From: QWQI01 sp964608915 | GTDB taxonomy: Bacteria; Planctomycetota; Planctomycetia; Isosphaerales; Isosphaeraceae | Reading direction: 5' to 3' | Assembly: GCA_964608915.1 (NCBI GenBank) | Contig: CAZSQA010000002.1 | Coordinates: forward strand, 186,001-250,000 | DNA length: 64,000 nt | Shown here: positions 36,665 through 46,122 of the stretch, piece after piece | Position numbering within the stretch: the stretch's first letter is position 1 | Layout of the letters: every line of letters starts with the position of its first letter | Made by a program: the position numbers and the translations under genes | Notes under the pieces: generated by a model | Database searches by the model: none | Seen by the model: only the letters and a program-made list of their open reading frames with translations | What the model was told of the DNA's origin: nothing

Positions 36665-37633
36665 ATGAACGTGACGACGGCGGTGATCACTGCGGCGGGC
36701 CGGGGCGCGAGACAATACCCGGCGGCCGATACGGTTCAGAAAGCCATGATTCCGCTGGTCGATCGGGACGGTGCCACCAAGCCCGTTCTGCAGATCATCG
36801 CCGAGGAGGCGATGGATTCCGGCGTCGAGCGCATCTGCGTCGTTTCGGCTCCCGGTGACGAGGCGATCTACCGCCGCCAGTTTCAGGCGTATGCCGACAT
36901 GGTTCGCGGCGGATTCCCGAACGAGCCCTGGGCCATCGATCAGGCCGCCCGCATGGAAGAACTTCAGGAGCGCCTGACCTTCGCCGTGCAGGAAGAACCT
37001 CTGGGCTATGGCCATTCGGTCTGGTGCGCCCGCAAGGTGATCGGCGACAACCCTTTCCTGCTTCTGCTCGGCGATCATTTGTACATATCCGCAGAGTCGC
37101 GCCGGTGTGCCAGGCAGGTAATCGACGCCGCGAAGGTGCTCGATTCTTCGGTTTCAGCGGTTCAACCGACACGGGAGCATCTGATCCATCAATACGGAAC
37201 CGTCGCGGGCAAGCGTCGAACGGACCGGCCGGATCTTTACGAAATTCTGGAGATCATCGAAAAGCCTGACCCGACCACGGCCGAGCTTCGATTGACCGTT
37301 CCGGGGCTGCGTGCAGGGCATTACCTCTGCTTTTTCGGTATTCACGCATTCACACCCGCGATCTTCGAGATTCTCGACGAATTGATCCGTGAAGGCACAC
37401 GAGAGAACGGCCAGTTCGCCCTCACGACGGCCCTCAACCGGCTTGTCCGCCGCGAGCCTTACCATGCTCTGGAAACGCGAGGCATCCGCCACAACCTGGG
37501 CGTGAAGTTCGGTGTCGTCGAGGCCCAGATCGCCCTGGCTCTGGCTGGCGAAGGGCGAGAGCACATGCTCGGCCTGTTGGTCAACACGTTCGCCCGGCTC
37601 GAAAAGACGCGTAGCCAGGGCGAAAGCGGCTGA
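36665..37633 (+). CDS. GalU-like UTP-glucose-1-phosphate uridylyltransferase
   Basis: A 322-residue nucleotidyltransferase. The N-terminus TAVITAAGRGARQYPA is the nucleotide-binding loop (normally GxGTR; here GRGARQ), followed by KAMIPLVDRDGATKPV with the second Lys. LLLLGDHLY matches the metal-binding Asp region, and EIIEKPDP lies on the sugar-binding loop as in GalU. GalU makes UDP-glucose from UTP and glucose 1-phosphate. I chose the ATG at 36665, preceded by GAGG; an upstream ATG at 36584 would add 27 residues with no family similarity. It starts the sugar-nucleotide block and lies 63 bases before the kinase-pyrophosphorylase fusion. Base specificity (UTP versus dTTP) is not proven. Confidence 0.85.
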   Translation: MNVTTAVITAAGRGARQYPAADTVQKAMIPLVDRDGATKPVLQIIAEEAMDSGVERICVVSAPGDEAIYRRQFQAYADMVRGGFPNEPWAIDQAARMEELQERLTFAVQEEPLGYGHSVWCARKVIGDNPFLLLLGDHLYISAESRRCARQVIDAAKVLDSSVSAVQPTREHLIHQYGTVAGKRRTDRPDLYEILEIIEKPDPTTAELRLTVPGLRAGHYLCFFGIHAFTPAIFEILDELIREGTRENGQFALTTALNRLVRREPYHALETRGIRHNLGVKFGVVEAQIALALAGEGREHMLGLLVNTFARLEKTRSQGESG

Positions 37634-37696
37634 GCCGCCAGCGATCAGGCGGCACGATTTTCTCACAATTCAACGTTCGAGCCCGACGCCCTGACC

Positions 37697-40600
37697 ATGG
37701 CACCTACACTGATCGATATCGTCACCAGCGAAACGGCCGAAATTCGCGACCTGCCAGCCGTGGAAACCGCTCAGGCCTTGCCGCTGAGCGAGCTTTTCCG
37801 CCAGATTACCGATCTGGAACGATTCCGGCTCGAAACCTCGAACCTGTATCATCGTGTTCGGGCGGCGGTGATCCTGCACGCGGTGCACCGGTTCGTGCTT
37901 CAGGAGCATGCGGAGGTACCGAGCGACGGCCGGATCGACGAACGGGCGTTCAAGGACCTGCTCAACCGGAAGTTCGAAGACGCCATCGCCCGCTGGAACG
38001 CGCTGGCGAAAGCACGGGGGCTCGACCGTACCACGGCGAGCTGCCTGGCCACGGCTTATGAGCAAACGGCGTTCGCGACACTGGCGGACCAGGTGAGAAG
38101 GTCCGTCCGTCAATGCGCAGGGAACCGCTGGATGTTCCGTGTCGGTTGTGCCGAAGAGCACCCGTTGAAGCTGCGCAGGGAGCTGATCGAACGGGACGCC
38201 GCGACCGGGCTTTTCCCGATCCTGACGGAACGCACGCCGGTGCGCATGGATCTTTCGCACAGTGGCTGGTCGGACATTTTCTTCCTGGGGATGGATTATC
38301 CGGAAGGTGCTCGGGTTCTCAACATTTCGGTCGATCTGGGCGTGCACGCGCGAGACGCCGAACCGCGGCCTCCGATCGAGACGCGTCTGCGAGTGCTCGA
38401 CGAGCCTGTGCTGCGGTTGACGAGCGTCGACCTGGGCGACACGAAGGACGTGACGACCCTCGAGGAACTCTTCAATTTCGGCAACGACTATCTTGGTCTC
38501 GTCAAGGCGGGCGTCATCGCCTCGGGCCTGGTTCCGCCGTCGCTCGAGGGCACGTCCGAATCGCTGGCGGAGGTTCTCGGACGGGTCGTGCGTCCCGGCA
38601 TGGGGCTGGAAGTCGTCAGCAAGGTGAACGACATTCCCAAGGGCTCGCGTCTGGCGGTTTCGACGAACCTTCTGGCTTCGATCATCAGCGTGCTGATGCG
38701 AGCCACCGGGCAGGCGAAGTCGCTGACGGGCGGATTGGAAGTCGACGAAGCCCGGGTCGTCGTCGCCAGGGCCATTCTGGGTGAGTGGCTGGGCGGCTCG
38801 GGCGGCGGCTGGCAGGATTCCGGCGGCGTGTTCCCGGGCGTGAAGGTGATCGAAGGGGCTGCTGCCCAGCCTGGCGACCCGGAATGGCAGGTCAGCCGCG
38901 GGCGGCTTCTGCCCAGGCACAAGCTGCTCGACGAAAAAGAACTTGGCCCGGATGTCGCCGCCGAACTGGCGGACAAACTTTCGAAAGGGCTGATCCTGAT
39001 CCATGGCGGCATGGCCCAGAACGTCGGGCCGATCCTGAACATGGTCACCGAGAAATACCTGCTGCGCAGCCGCCGGGAATCGGCCGCCCGGCAGGAAAGC
39101 CTGGCGATCTTCGAGCGAATCGTCGCGGCCATTCGCTCCGCCGACGTGCGCACGCTGGCCGGGCTCACGGACCGCCACTTCCACGGCCCGCTCAAAACCA
39201 TGATCCCCTGGGTTTCGAACCGGTTCACCGAGACCGTCATCGAGCGGATGAAAGCCCGCTACGGCGACAAATTCTGGGGCTTTCTCATGCTCGGCGGCAT
39301 GTCGGGCGGCGGCATGGGGCTGTTCGTCGACCCGGAAATCGGCCCTCACATCCGCGGCGAGGTGCTCGAACTGATCCGCACGGCCAAAGCCGAGCTGGAT
39401 GACGCCCTGCCCTTCGCCATGGAACCGGTCGTTTACGACTTCCGCATCAACGACCGGGGCACTTACGCCGACCTGGTCAGTGGCTCCGCAGCCGTAATGC
39501 CCGAGAGTTATCTGAGCCTGTCGATCGCCCGGATGAACCCGGCGGAAAGCGACACCTGGGCGAATTCCCGGCGTGCCGAGATGTATCGTTTCGCGGCCGA
39601 AATCTCGGGCCGGCCGGATCAGATCGAAGTCCTGAAAACTCTGGTCGGAAGGATTTTCCCCCTGGACCGCGGCAGCATCAAGCCGAACGCCCTGGAGTGG
39701 GAGGCCGAGGCCGCGCGAATTCGCGATAATTATGGCTTCGACCCGATTCAGCATGCCCGCAACCGGGAAGACCTGCTGCGCGGGCGTATTGGGCTGGCAC
39801 GCAACAGGTTGCCGAACTCGGTCGAAGTCACGGATGTCAGGGATCAGGACGTCGTCGATACTCGCATTTCGCCGCTCGCCGGCAGCGGGGTCCAGCCAGC
39901 GGGCGGGAGAAGCCCAATCGACCGGTTCGGCCAGGTGGCCGTCGTCAGCCTGGCCGCCGGAGTCGGCAGCCGCTGGACGACCGGAGCGGGCGTCGTGAAG
40001 GCCGTCAACCCGTTCGTCCCGATCGGCGACCGGCATCGCAGCTTTCTCGAAATCCATTTCGCCAAGACGAGGCGCAGCCAGAGGACCCTCGGCACGAAAA
40101 TTCCGCACATCGTGACGACCAGTTATCTGACCAAAGACGCTGTCCGAAGGCACTGGGGGCGATGGAGCAAGGAATGGACCGACCTGTCGGTCTATGTCTC
40201 CGAAGGGCGTTCGATCGCCCAGCGGCTGGTGCCGACCCGGCGTGATCTTTCGTTTCTCTGGGAAGAATCGCCGCAGGCCCTGCTCGACGAAAACAAGCAG
40301 AAAGTGCGGGAAGCGGGCCGGCGTGCGATCCTGAACTGGGCATCGTCGGTCGGCGAAGCCACTGACTATGTCGATAACGTGCCGTCCCAGCGATTCCACC
40401 CGCCAGGCCACTTTTACGAAGTGCCGAACCTGATGAGCAGCGGCACGCTCGGGCGGGTCCTGCGCGATTGTCCGGGGGTCCGCTGGCTTTTGATCCACAA
40501 TATCGACACCCTCGGCGCGACCGTCGACCCGGAAGTCCTCCAGCACGTGGCCGAACGGGGCGCGGTGGCGAGCTTCGAGGTGATAAGCAAGCGTGTCGAG

Positions 40601-41077
40601 GATCATGGCGGCGGTCTGGCCCGTGTGGGCGGCCATCCGCGGCTTCTTGAGGGGCTGGCTCAGCCCCGTGAAGAGACCGACTACATGTTGCGGTATTACA
40701 ACACGTTGACGACCTGGCTCGATCTGGACAAATGGCTCGCCGCGCTGGGGCTGACGCGTCAGGACATCCTCGACGACCGCCGCGAGCGAATTGACGCGGC
40801 GGTGCGTTTTCTGGCCGCCAGGTTGCCCGTCTACGTCACCATCAAGGACGTCAAACGCCGCTGGGGCTTCGGCCAGGAGGACGTGTTTCCCGTGGCCCAG
40901 CTCGAACGGCTCTGGGGTGACGTCTCGGGGCTCGAAGATCTGGCCAGCGCTTTTCTCGTCGTCGACAGGTTCCGCGGCCAGCAACTCAAGGACCCGGCAC
41001 AGCTTGACGGGTGGGCCAACGACGGCGGGCTTCGTTTCGTCACCTCCCTTTGCGATTTCGGGGCCGATTTGTCATAG
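37697..41077 (+). CDS. Bifunctional GHMP sugar kinase - UDPGP-type sugar-1-phosphate nucleotidylyltransferase
   Basis: A 1126-residue fusion. Residues 1-150 are helical and unassigned. Residues about 175-640 resemble GHMP sugar kinases of the fucokinase group: VRMDLSHSGWSDIFFLG from 182, RVLNISVDLG, the ATP loop IPKGSRLAVSTNLLAS, and GGGWQDSGGVFPG from 369. Residues about 745-1100 resemble eukaryotic-type UDP-sugar pyrophosphorylases: the nucleotide loop LAAGVGSRW from 752, KAVNPF, then PPGHFYEVPNLMSSGTL and WLLIHNIDTLGATVDP. A sugar phosphorylated at C1 by the first half could be turned into a nucleotide sugar by the second. Bacteroides FKP does this for fucose but with the two halves in the opposite order. 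The sugar is unknown. GalU-like and epimerase genes flank it. Confidence 0.8.
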   Translation: MAPTLIDIVTSETAEIRDLPAVETAQALPLSELFRQITDLERFRLETSNLYHRVRAAVILHAVHRFVLQEHAEVPSDGRIDERAFKDLLNRKFEDAIARWNALAKARGLDRTTASCLATAYEQTAFATLADQVRRSVRQCAGNRWMFRVGCAEEHPLKLRRELIERDAATGLFPILTERTPVRMDLSHSGWSDIFFLGMDYPEGARVLNISVDLGVHARDAEPRPPIETRLRVLDEPVLRLTSVDLGDTKDVTTLEELFNFGNDYLGLVKAGVIASGLVPPSLEGTSESLAEVLGRVVRPGMGLEVVSKVNDIPKGSRLAVSTNLLASIISVLMRATGQAKSLTGGLEVDEARVVVARAILGEWLGGSGGGWQDSGGVFPGVKVIEGAAAQPGDPEWQVSRGRLLPRHKLLDEKELGPDVAAELADKLSKGLILIHGGMAQNVGPILNMVTEKYLLRSRRESAARQESLAIFERIVAAIRSADVRTLAGLTDRHFHGPLKTMIPWVSNRFTETVIERMKARYGDKFWGFLMLGGMSGGGMGLFVDPEIGPHIRGEVLELIRTAKAELDDALPFAMEPVVYDFRINDRGTYADLVSGSAAVMPESYLSLSIARMNPAESDTWANSRRAEMYRFAAEISGRPDQIEVLKTLVGRIFPLDRGSIKPNALEWEAEAARIRDNYGFDPIQHARNREDLLRGRIGLARNRLPNSVEVTDVRDQDVVDTRISPLAGSGVQPAGGRSPIDRFGQVAVVSLAAGVGSRWTTGAGVVKAVNPFVPIGDRHRSFLEIHFAKTRRSQRTLGTKIPHIVTTSYLTKDAVRRHWGRWSKEWTDLSVYVSEGRSIAQRLVPTRRDLSFLWEESPQALLDENKQKVREAGRRAILNWASSVGEATDYVDNVPSQRFHPPGHFYEVPNLMSSGTLGRVLRDCPGVRWLLIHNIDTLGATVDPEVLQHVAERGAVASFEVISKRVEDHGGGLARVGGHPRLLEGLAQPREETDYMLRYYNTLTTWLDLDKWLAALGLTRQDILDDRRERIDAAVRFLAARLPVYVTIKDVKRRWGFGQEDVFPVAQLERLWGDVSGLEDLASAFLVVDRFRGQQLKDPAQLDGWANDGGLRFVTSLCDFGADLS

Positions 41078-41128
41078 TGTCATAAGTGGTGCGCAGGCAC
41101 CGCAAAGGCTCCGATTCTCATCCACAGC

Positions 41129-42097
41129 ATGCGACAGGATCGTTCGAACGTGAGCGTCAAGAACCCCTTGGTATTGGTCACGGGCGGGGCGGGTTTCATC
41201 GGCTCCCATCTGGTTCGCGCTCTGCTGAACCGCTCGTACCGCGTTCGGGTTCTTGACAATCTGAGCACGGGGCGAACGGAAAACCTTGACGAAGTTCGGT
41301 CGCACATCGAATTCGTCGAGGGCGACGCCGCCGATTTCGACATCGCCGCGATGGCTGTCTCCGGAGCGGATTACGTGCTCCATCAGGCCGCGATTCCCTC
41401 GGTTCCCCGTTCGGTGAAAGAACCTCTGGGCGCACATCGCAGCGGCCCGACGGCCACACTCAACATTCTCGAAGCCTCGCGGGCTGCCGGCACGGTCAAG
41501 CGTGTGGTTTTCGCTGCCTCCAGCTCGGCATACGGCGACACCGCCGAATTGCCCAAGCACGAAGCCATGCCGCCGAACCCGCTCAGTCCTTACGCCGCAT
41601 CGAAGGTGGCGGGCGAAATGTATGTCCGCTGCTACGGCAAAACCATGGGGCTCGACACCGTCTCATTGCGTTACTTCAACATCTTCGGTCCCCGTCAGGA
41701 TCCGAACAGCCCTTACAGCGGCGTCATCGCCCGTTTCGTCAGGGGCATGTCCGAAGGCGTCCGCCCTACGATCTTCGGCGACGGCACCCAATCCAGAGAC
41801 TTCACCTACGTCGACAACGCCGTCGCCGCCAACCTCTCGGCCATGCTCCACCCGGATCCGCTCGAAGGCAACGTGTTCAACGTCGGCACGGGTGAGCGTA
41901 TCGATCTCGTCCGTCTGGTCAATGTTCTCAATACGATCCTCAAGCGAGATCTCGATCCGATTTTCGCCGAAGAACGCCAGGGCGACGTGAAGCACTCGCA
42001 GGCCTGCCTGAAACGCATCGGATCAGTGCTCGGCTACCGGCCTGAAGTCGATTTCGCGGAAGGCTTGCGGCGCACCGTCGAAGCCGAGATTCACTGA
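41129..42097 (+). CDS. NAD-dependent sugar-nucleotide epimerase/dehydratase
   Basis: A 322-residue extended short-chain dehydrogenase. The NAD loop is TGGAGFIG at residues 18-25. The catalytic Tyr155 and Lys159 lie in PYAASK, with the preceding SSSAYGD supplying the Ser/Thr of the triad. RYFNIFGPRQDPNSPYSGVI and GDGTQSRDFTYVDN are typical of UDP-glucose and UDP-GlcNAc C4-epimerases (GalE/WbpP type). It follows the fusion gene by 51 bases on the same strand, so it probably acts on the nucleotide sugar made there. A GTG at 41150 is a possible alternative start; the ATG at 41129 was kept because it needs no extra assumption. Confidence 0.88.
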   Translation: MRQDRSNVSVKNPLVLVTGGAGFIGSHLVRALLNRSYRVRVLDNLSTGRTENLDEVRSHIEFVEGDAADFDIAAMAVSGADYVLHQAAIPSVPRSVKEPLGAHRSGPTATLNILEASRAAGTVKRVVFAASSSAYGDTAELPKHEAMPPNPLSPYAASKVAGEMYVRCYGKTMGLDTVSLRYFNIFGPRQDPNSPYSGVIARFVRGMSEGVRPTIFGDGTQSRDFTYVDNAVAANLSAMLHPDPLEGNVFNVGTGERIDLVRLVNVLNTILKRDLDPIFAEERQGDVKHSQACLKRIGSVLGYRPEVDFAEGLRRTVEAEIH

Positions 42098-42256
42098 TTT
42101 CACCCGCCGATCTCCGAGGTCTTTCCTGCGTCAATGGCAAGATGGAGAAAGTCTGCCGCCGATCGACTCACTGGACGATCGCGCTTCCATGGTGTATGAC
42201 AAACTGGTCGAACGATTCGTCAAACGCACCCTGGATCGCGGCATCGAGAACCGAAC

Positions 42257-43579
42257 ATGGGCTGGATCGCAATCAAGATGCTCACGGGCGATCGAGCCAA
42301 ATTCGCGGGCATCGTTTTCGGCGTCGCTTTCGCCGCGGCGCTGATCATGCAGCAGGGCTCCATTTTTTGGGGCCTGATGCTCCGCACCAGTGCCCAGATC
42401 TATGACCTTCGTGGCGCGGATCTCTGGGTCATGGATCCTTCGGTCACGTTCATCGACGACGTCAAACCGATGCTCGAACGACAGTTGGGAATCGTTCGCG
42501 GGGTCGAAGGAATCCAGTGGGCCGTGCCCCTCTACAAGGGGATGGCCCGGGCCAAGCTTTCGTTCGTCGACAAGTCGAACGGCAAGCGGGTGGACGTCAT
42601 CGAGCAGGTGATCCTCATCGGGCTCGACGACTACTCGTTCGTCGGAGAGCCAGCCAGCATGTTCACAGGCAATATCGAAGACCTGCGCCGCCCCCATTCC
42701 GTCATCGTGGACCGTGTCGGTCTGCGCAAGCTGTTCCCCCGCCAGGGGTTGAACATGATCGAAAGTCCGGAGGCGCTGAGAACGGCTCTCGGCCAGGCGA
42801 CCGGCCGCAACCGTGCAGCCGTCGCGATGAAAGCGGCCGCCCGGCCGACCGCCGGCGAACCGCCGACCGGGGCACCGGATCAGCCGGACTTAAACGATCA
42901 AAGCTCTCCCGTACTCTTCGAAATGGAAATGAACGAGCGGCGGGCCGAAGTCGTGGGAGTCTGCAACGCGACACGGACTTTCCAGTCCAACGCCATCCTT
43001 TACACCACATTCAGCCGGGCCAAGGAATTCGTTCCCCGCGAACGGAAGCTGCTCAGTTATGTGCTCGTGAAAGTTCAGCCGGGGCAGAACGTGCAGGAAG
43101 TCGCCGCGCGCATCAAAAGCCAGACCGGCCTGTCCGCACTGACGACCGATCAGTTCGTCGAAAAGACGATCAATTACTACCTCCGCTTCACCGGCATTCC
43201 CATCAACTTCATGACGACCGTCATCCTCGGCTTCTTCGTCGGCACGGCGATCGCCGGACAGATGTTCTATTCGTTCACGCTCGAGAACATCCGCCAGTTC
43301 GGTGCTCTCAAGGCCATGGGGGTCGGCAATCTCAAGATCGTCGGCATGGTCCTTCTTCAGGCCGGGCTCGTCGGGTTTCTGGGCTATGGGCTGGGAGTGG
43401 GCGGCGCGACGCTTTTCGGCATGGCAAACCGTGGCGCGAATTCGGAACTGGCTTTCTACACGCACTGGTACCTGCTCGTACTTGACGCTACGGCGATCGC
43501 CGTGATCTGCGTACTGGCGAGCCTGCTGAGTATCCTCAAGGTCGTCCTCCTCGAACCCGCGATCGTGTTCCGCGGCTGA
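42257..43579 (+). CDS. DevC-like ABC transporter permease (FtsX/MacB fold)
   Basis: A 440-residue inner-membrane protein. One membrane helix near residues 17-37 (GIVFGVAFAAALIMQQG) is followed by a large periplasmic domain (40-310, with a Pro-rich insertion at about 195-215) and three C-terminal helices, the first reading MTTVILGFFVGTAIAGQ. This is the MacB/FtsX four-helix plan; the opening AIKMLTGDRAKFAGIVFGVA and the periplasmic GADLWVMDPSV resemble DevC, the permease of the cyanobacterial glycolipid exporter. It is followed by its ATPase (53 bases) and membrane fusion protein (67 bases). A short frame at 42189 just upstream is probably not a gene. Confidence 0.85.
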   Translation: MGWIAIKMLTGDRAKFAGIVFGVAFAAALIMQQGSIFWGLMLRTSAQIYDLRGADLWVMDPSVTFIDDVKPMLERQLGIVRGVEGIQWAVPLYKGMARAKLSFVDKSNGKRVDVIEQVILIGLDDYSFVGEPASMFTGNIEDLRRPHSVIVDRVGLRKLFPRQGLNMIESPEALRTALGQATGRNRAAVAMKAAARPTAGEPPTGAPDQPDLNDQSSPVLFEMEMNERRAEVVGVCNATRTFQSNAILYTTFSRAKEFVPRERKLLSYVLVKVQPGQNVQEVAARIKSQTGLSALTTDQFVEKTINYYLRFTGIPINFMTTVILGFFVGTAIAGQMFYSFTLENIRQFGALKAMGVGNLKIVGMVLLQAGLVGFLGYGLGVGGATLFGMANRGANSELAFYTHWYLLVLDATAIAVICVLASLLSILKVVLLEPAIVFRG

Positions 43580-43631
43580 TTCGCCGCCATCGTGTCCATG
43601 GATACGCCAAAGCCATGACCGGAGTCGTTCG

Positions 43632-44417
43632 ATGCAGCCGCAGCCCAACCTGGTCGAATTTCCGAAAGTGCACGAACAACGCCTCGCCGTGCGCATTTCG
43701 GGCGTCCAGAAAAAATTCGGCAAGGGCGAACAGACCGTGATGGCCTTGAGGGGCGTCAGTTGGGACATCGCGGCCCAGGAAGTCGCCATGCTCGTCGGCC
43801 CGTCCGGCTGCGGCAAAACGACGCTCATCTCCGTCGTCGCCGGAATCCTTGACGCCGACGTCGGTGCCGTCTCCATCTTCGGCGACGACATCACGGCCAT
43901 GCGGGACAGGGCCAAAACCCGCTACCGCTCCCAGAACGTCGGCTTCGTCTTCCAGCAATACAACCTGCTGCCTGCCCTTTCGGCCGCCGAGAACGCCGCC
44001 GTGCCGCTGATCATCCAGGGCGTGCCGCGCCGCAAGGCCGTGCGCGAAGCCGCTGACCTGCTCGGCCAGCTCGGTCTGGCGAAACGCATCCATGCACGCC
44101 CGAGCCAGCTCTCGGGCGGTCAGCAGCAGCGTGTGGCCATCGCCCGGGCCCTGATCCACAAGCCGAAGATTCTCGTGTGCGACGAGCCGACGGCCGCCCT
44201 CGACCACGAAACCGGCATGATCGTCATGAAGCTCATTCGTGAAATGGCCGTTTCGGCCGATCGGGCCGTGATCGTCGTCACTCACGATAACCGCATCTTT
44301 TCCATGGGCGATCGGGTCGCTCATATGGACGACGGCCACATCGACTCGGTCGTCGACGGCAACGGCCACCCCATTCCGGCGACGTTCGCCGAACCGGCCC
44401 CTGCTGGCACCAGCTGA
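43632..44417 (+). CDS. DevA/LolD-like ABC transporter ATP-binding protein
   Basis: A 261-residue ATPase. Walker A is GPSGCGKTT at residues 56-64, the Q loop is FVFQQYNLLP, the signature is LSGGQQQRVAIARAL, Walker B is KILVCDEPTAALD, and the switch His is in VVTHDNRIF. The family is that of MacB, LolD and DevA, which drive mechanotransmission by permeases that do not form a classical channel. Adjacent permease and membrane-fusion genes make a complete inner-membrane exporter. No outer-membrane TolC-like gene is present in the window. Confidence 0.92.
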   Translation: MQPQPNLVEFPKVHEQRLAVRISGVQKKFGKGEQTVMALRGVSWDIAAQEVAMLVGPSGCGKTTLISVVAGILDADVGAVSIFGDDITAMRDRAKTRYRSQNVGFVFQQYNLLPALSAAENAAVPLIIQGVPRRKAVREAADLLGQLGLAKRIHARPSQLSGGQQQRVAIARALIHKPKILVCDEPTAALDHETGMIVMKLIREMAVSADRAVIVVTHDNRIFSMGDRVAHMDDGHIDSVVDGNGHPIPATFAEPAPAGTS

Positions 44418-44484
44418 TTCCATTTCGGTCCTGCCGCCCCGATCGCGGGACCGAATCGACCGCCACCTGACGGAGATTCCGCCC

Positions 44485-45648
44485 ATGTTTCGCTGGATAT
44501 TGACCGTTCTGTCGATCGCCGGCGTCGTGCTGGCGACCACCGTGGTGCTCGAACTCCGTAAAACCCCGCCAGCCTCGCCCCCCCGACGCCTGCCGCCCGT
44601 ACCGGTGGTCAACGACACGCCGATCGCCTCGCCGATCTCGGCGACCGGCGTGGTCGAGGCCAAGTCCGAGAACATCTTCATCGGCACGAACCTTCCCGGC
44701 GTCGTCGAGCAGGTCTTCGTCAAGGTCGACGACACCGTCAGCCCCGGGCAGCCGCTGTTTCGGCTCGATCAACGTCAGGCCGTGGCCGACTTGAAAGCCG
44801 CCGAAGCGAAACTCGCCGTAGCGGCGGCCCAGCTCGAACGCATGCGTAACGCGCCTCGAAAGGAAGACATCCCGCCGGCTCAGGCGCTGGTCGAAGAATC
44901 GGCGGCTCGACTTGAGGACGCCGACGTCGCCTGGCAGCGTGCCCAGCAGCTTCTCAAGCGGGGTTCGATCAGCCAGAGCGACTACGACCGCGACCGCTAC
45001 GCTTACTCGATCGCCAAAGCCGCCAATGCCCGTGCCGTCGCCGAACTGACGAAGCTCAAGGCCGGCAGCTGGGACAGGGAAATCGCCGTCGCCGAAGCCG
45101 AAGTCGCCAGCGCCAAGGCCACCGTCGAAGGCGCAAGAGTCAATATGGAGCGCCACACCGTCAACGCCCTCGTGACTGGCCAGGTGCTTCAGGTCAGCGT
45201 TCGCCCCGGCCAGTATGCCGGCCAGCTCAACAATAACGTTCTTCTGGTTCTGGGCGATACCGGCACGCTGCACGTTCGGGCCGACATCGACGAACAGGAT
45301 CTCGACCGGTTCGTGAAAGGCGCCAAGGCTTTCGCCTATCTTCGCGGCCGCAGCGAGCCCGTCTTCGAACTGACGCCTTATCGTGTCGAGCCCTACGTCA
45401 TCCCCAAACGGAACCTCACTGGCGAAAACTCCGAACGGATCGACACCCGCGTTCTTCAGGTGATTTACGCCCTGCCGAACTCCGTCAAACGTGGCGAGCT
45501 GTACGTCGGCCAGCAGATGGACGTGTTCATCGAAGCCAAGCCCTTCGAAACGGACAAATCCCGCTTCGAAGCGGCCAAAAAATCCACGACGGAAGTTTCG
45601 AAAGGCAGACCGGCCTCAAAAGTCGCGGATGAAGGCAAAACCGGCTGA
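44485..45648 (+). CDS. DevB/HlyD-like membrane fusion protein
   Basis: A 387-residue periplasmic adaptor. An N-terminal anchor (FRWILTVLSIAGVVLATTVVLE) is followed by a biotinyl-lipoyl-like half (GVVEQVFVKVDDTVSPGQPLF), a coiled-coil hairpin at about residues 95-215 rich in Ala, Glu and Arg, and the returning half (ALVTGQVLQVSVRPGQYAG), then a beta-barrel region. The C-terminal 40 residues are Lys/Ser-rich. Such proteins connect MacB-type transporters to an outer-membrane exit duct. It is the last gene of the exporter block and ends 28 bases before a convergent gene. Confidence 0.88.
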   Translation: MFRWILTVLSIAGVVLATTVVLELRKTPPASPPRRLPPVPVVNDTPIASPISATGVVEAKSENIFIGTNLPGVVEQVFVKVDDTVSPGQPLFRLDQRQAVADLKAAEAKLAVAAAQLERMRNAPRKEDIPPAQALVEESAARLEDADVAWQRAQQLLKRGSISQSDYDRDRYAYSIAKAANARAVAELTKLKAGSWDREIAVAEAEVASAKATVEGARVNMERHTVNALVTGQVLQVSVRPGQYAGQLNNNVLLVLGDTGTLHVRADIDEQDLDRFVKGAKAFAYLRGRSEPVFELTPYRVEPYVIPKRNLTGENSERIDTRVLQVIYALPNSVKRGELYVGQQMDVFIEAKPFETDKSRFEAAKKSTTEVSKGRPASKVADEGKTG

Positions 45649-45675
45649 ATCGATCACCTCGGAGTCGATCGGATC

Positions 45676-46122
45676 TCATTCGAGCAGATCGTCGTCGTCG
45701 TAAAGCTCGACTTGCCTGACGAATTTCTGGAACTTCCGGAACGTCAGCACCAAATTTCTGGGCGTGATGCCCCCCTCGACGTTCACGAACCATGAAATCG
45801 AAAGGCACCGGTGACTCAAGGACGCGACGGCCTTGATGCAGATGACGGCATCGTTGATCCGGTTTTCCAGCTCCATGGCTCGGTATTCGTCCGCCTCTTC
45901 CTTGAAACGAAACAGCGTGAGGAACTTGAGAATCGGTTCGTCGCGAATCATCGTCAATACCACGATATCGTCCGTAATCCGCAAATCGCCGCCCTCATCG
46001 ATCTCGCATTCGTAGAACGCGCCTTCGAAAATCGTTTTCGCACGGCGTACGCTCAGGTTATCCTTGTCCAGCAGCTCATCCTGCATTCCGTCTTCCCTTG
46101 CGATCACGGCTGAATTGCTCAT
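45676..46122 (-). CDS. YbjN-like small acidic protein of unknown function
   Basis: A 148-residue protein without signal peptide or membrane segment. The alternating strand-helix layout, with VVLTMIRDEPILKFLTLF, MELENRINDAVICIKA and WFVNVEGGITPRNLVLTF, resembles YbjN/type-III-chaperone-like folds. The C-terminus is very acidic (YDDDDLLE). I chose the ATG at 46122, which has GGAG seven bases before it; an ATG at 46143 would add seven residues. The gene converges on the exporter block and is divergent from the 1416-residue gene at 46290. YbjN-type proteins are linked to stress responses in other bacteria, but nothing specific can be said here. Confidence 0.65.
   Translation of the reverse strand: MSNSAVIAREDGMQDELLDKDNLSVRRAKTIFEGAFYECEIDEGGDLRITDDIVVLTMIRDEPILKFLTLFRFKEEADEYRAMELENRINDAVICIKAVASLSHRCLSISWFVNVEGGITPRNLVLTFRKFQKFVRQVELYDDDDLLE

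Noticed and set aside
37670..40984. A minus-strand open frame of 1104 residues opposite the kinase-pyrophosphorylase gene
   Set aside because: It mirrors a real gene with clear kinase and nucleotidyltransferase motifs. Its Arg/Gln/His/Asp-rich composition and lack of motifs are typical of antisense frames in GC-rich DNA.
42189..42343. A 50-residue plus-strand frame starting MVYDKLVERFVKRTLD before the permease gene
   Set aside because: The first half looks helical, but the frame then runs out of phase through the permease coding region and has no ribosome site.
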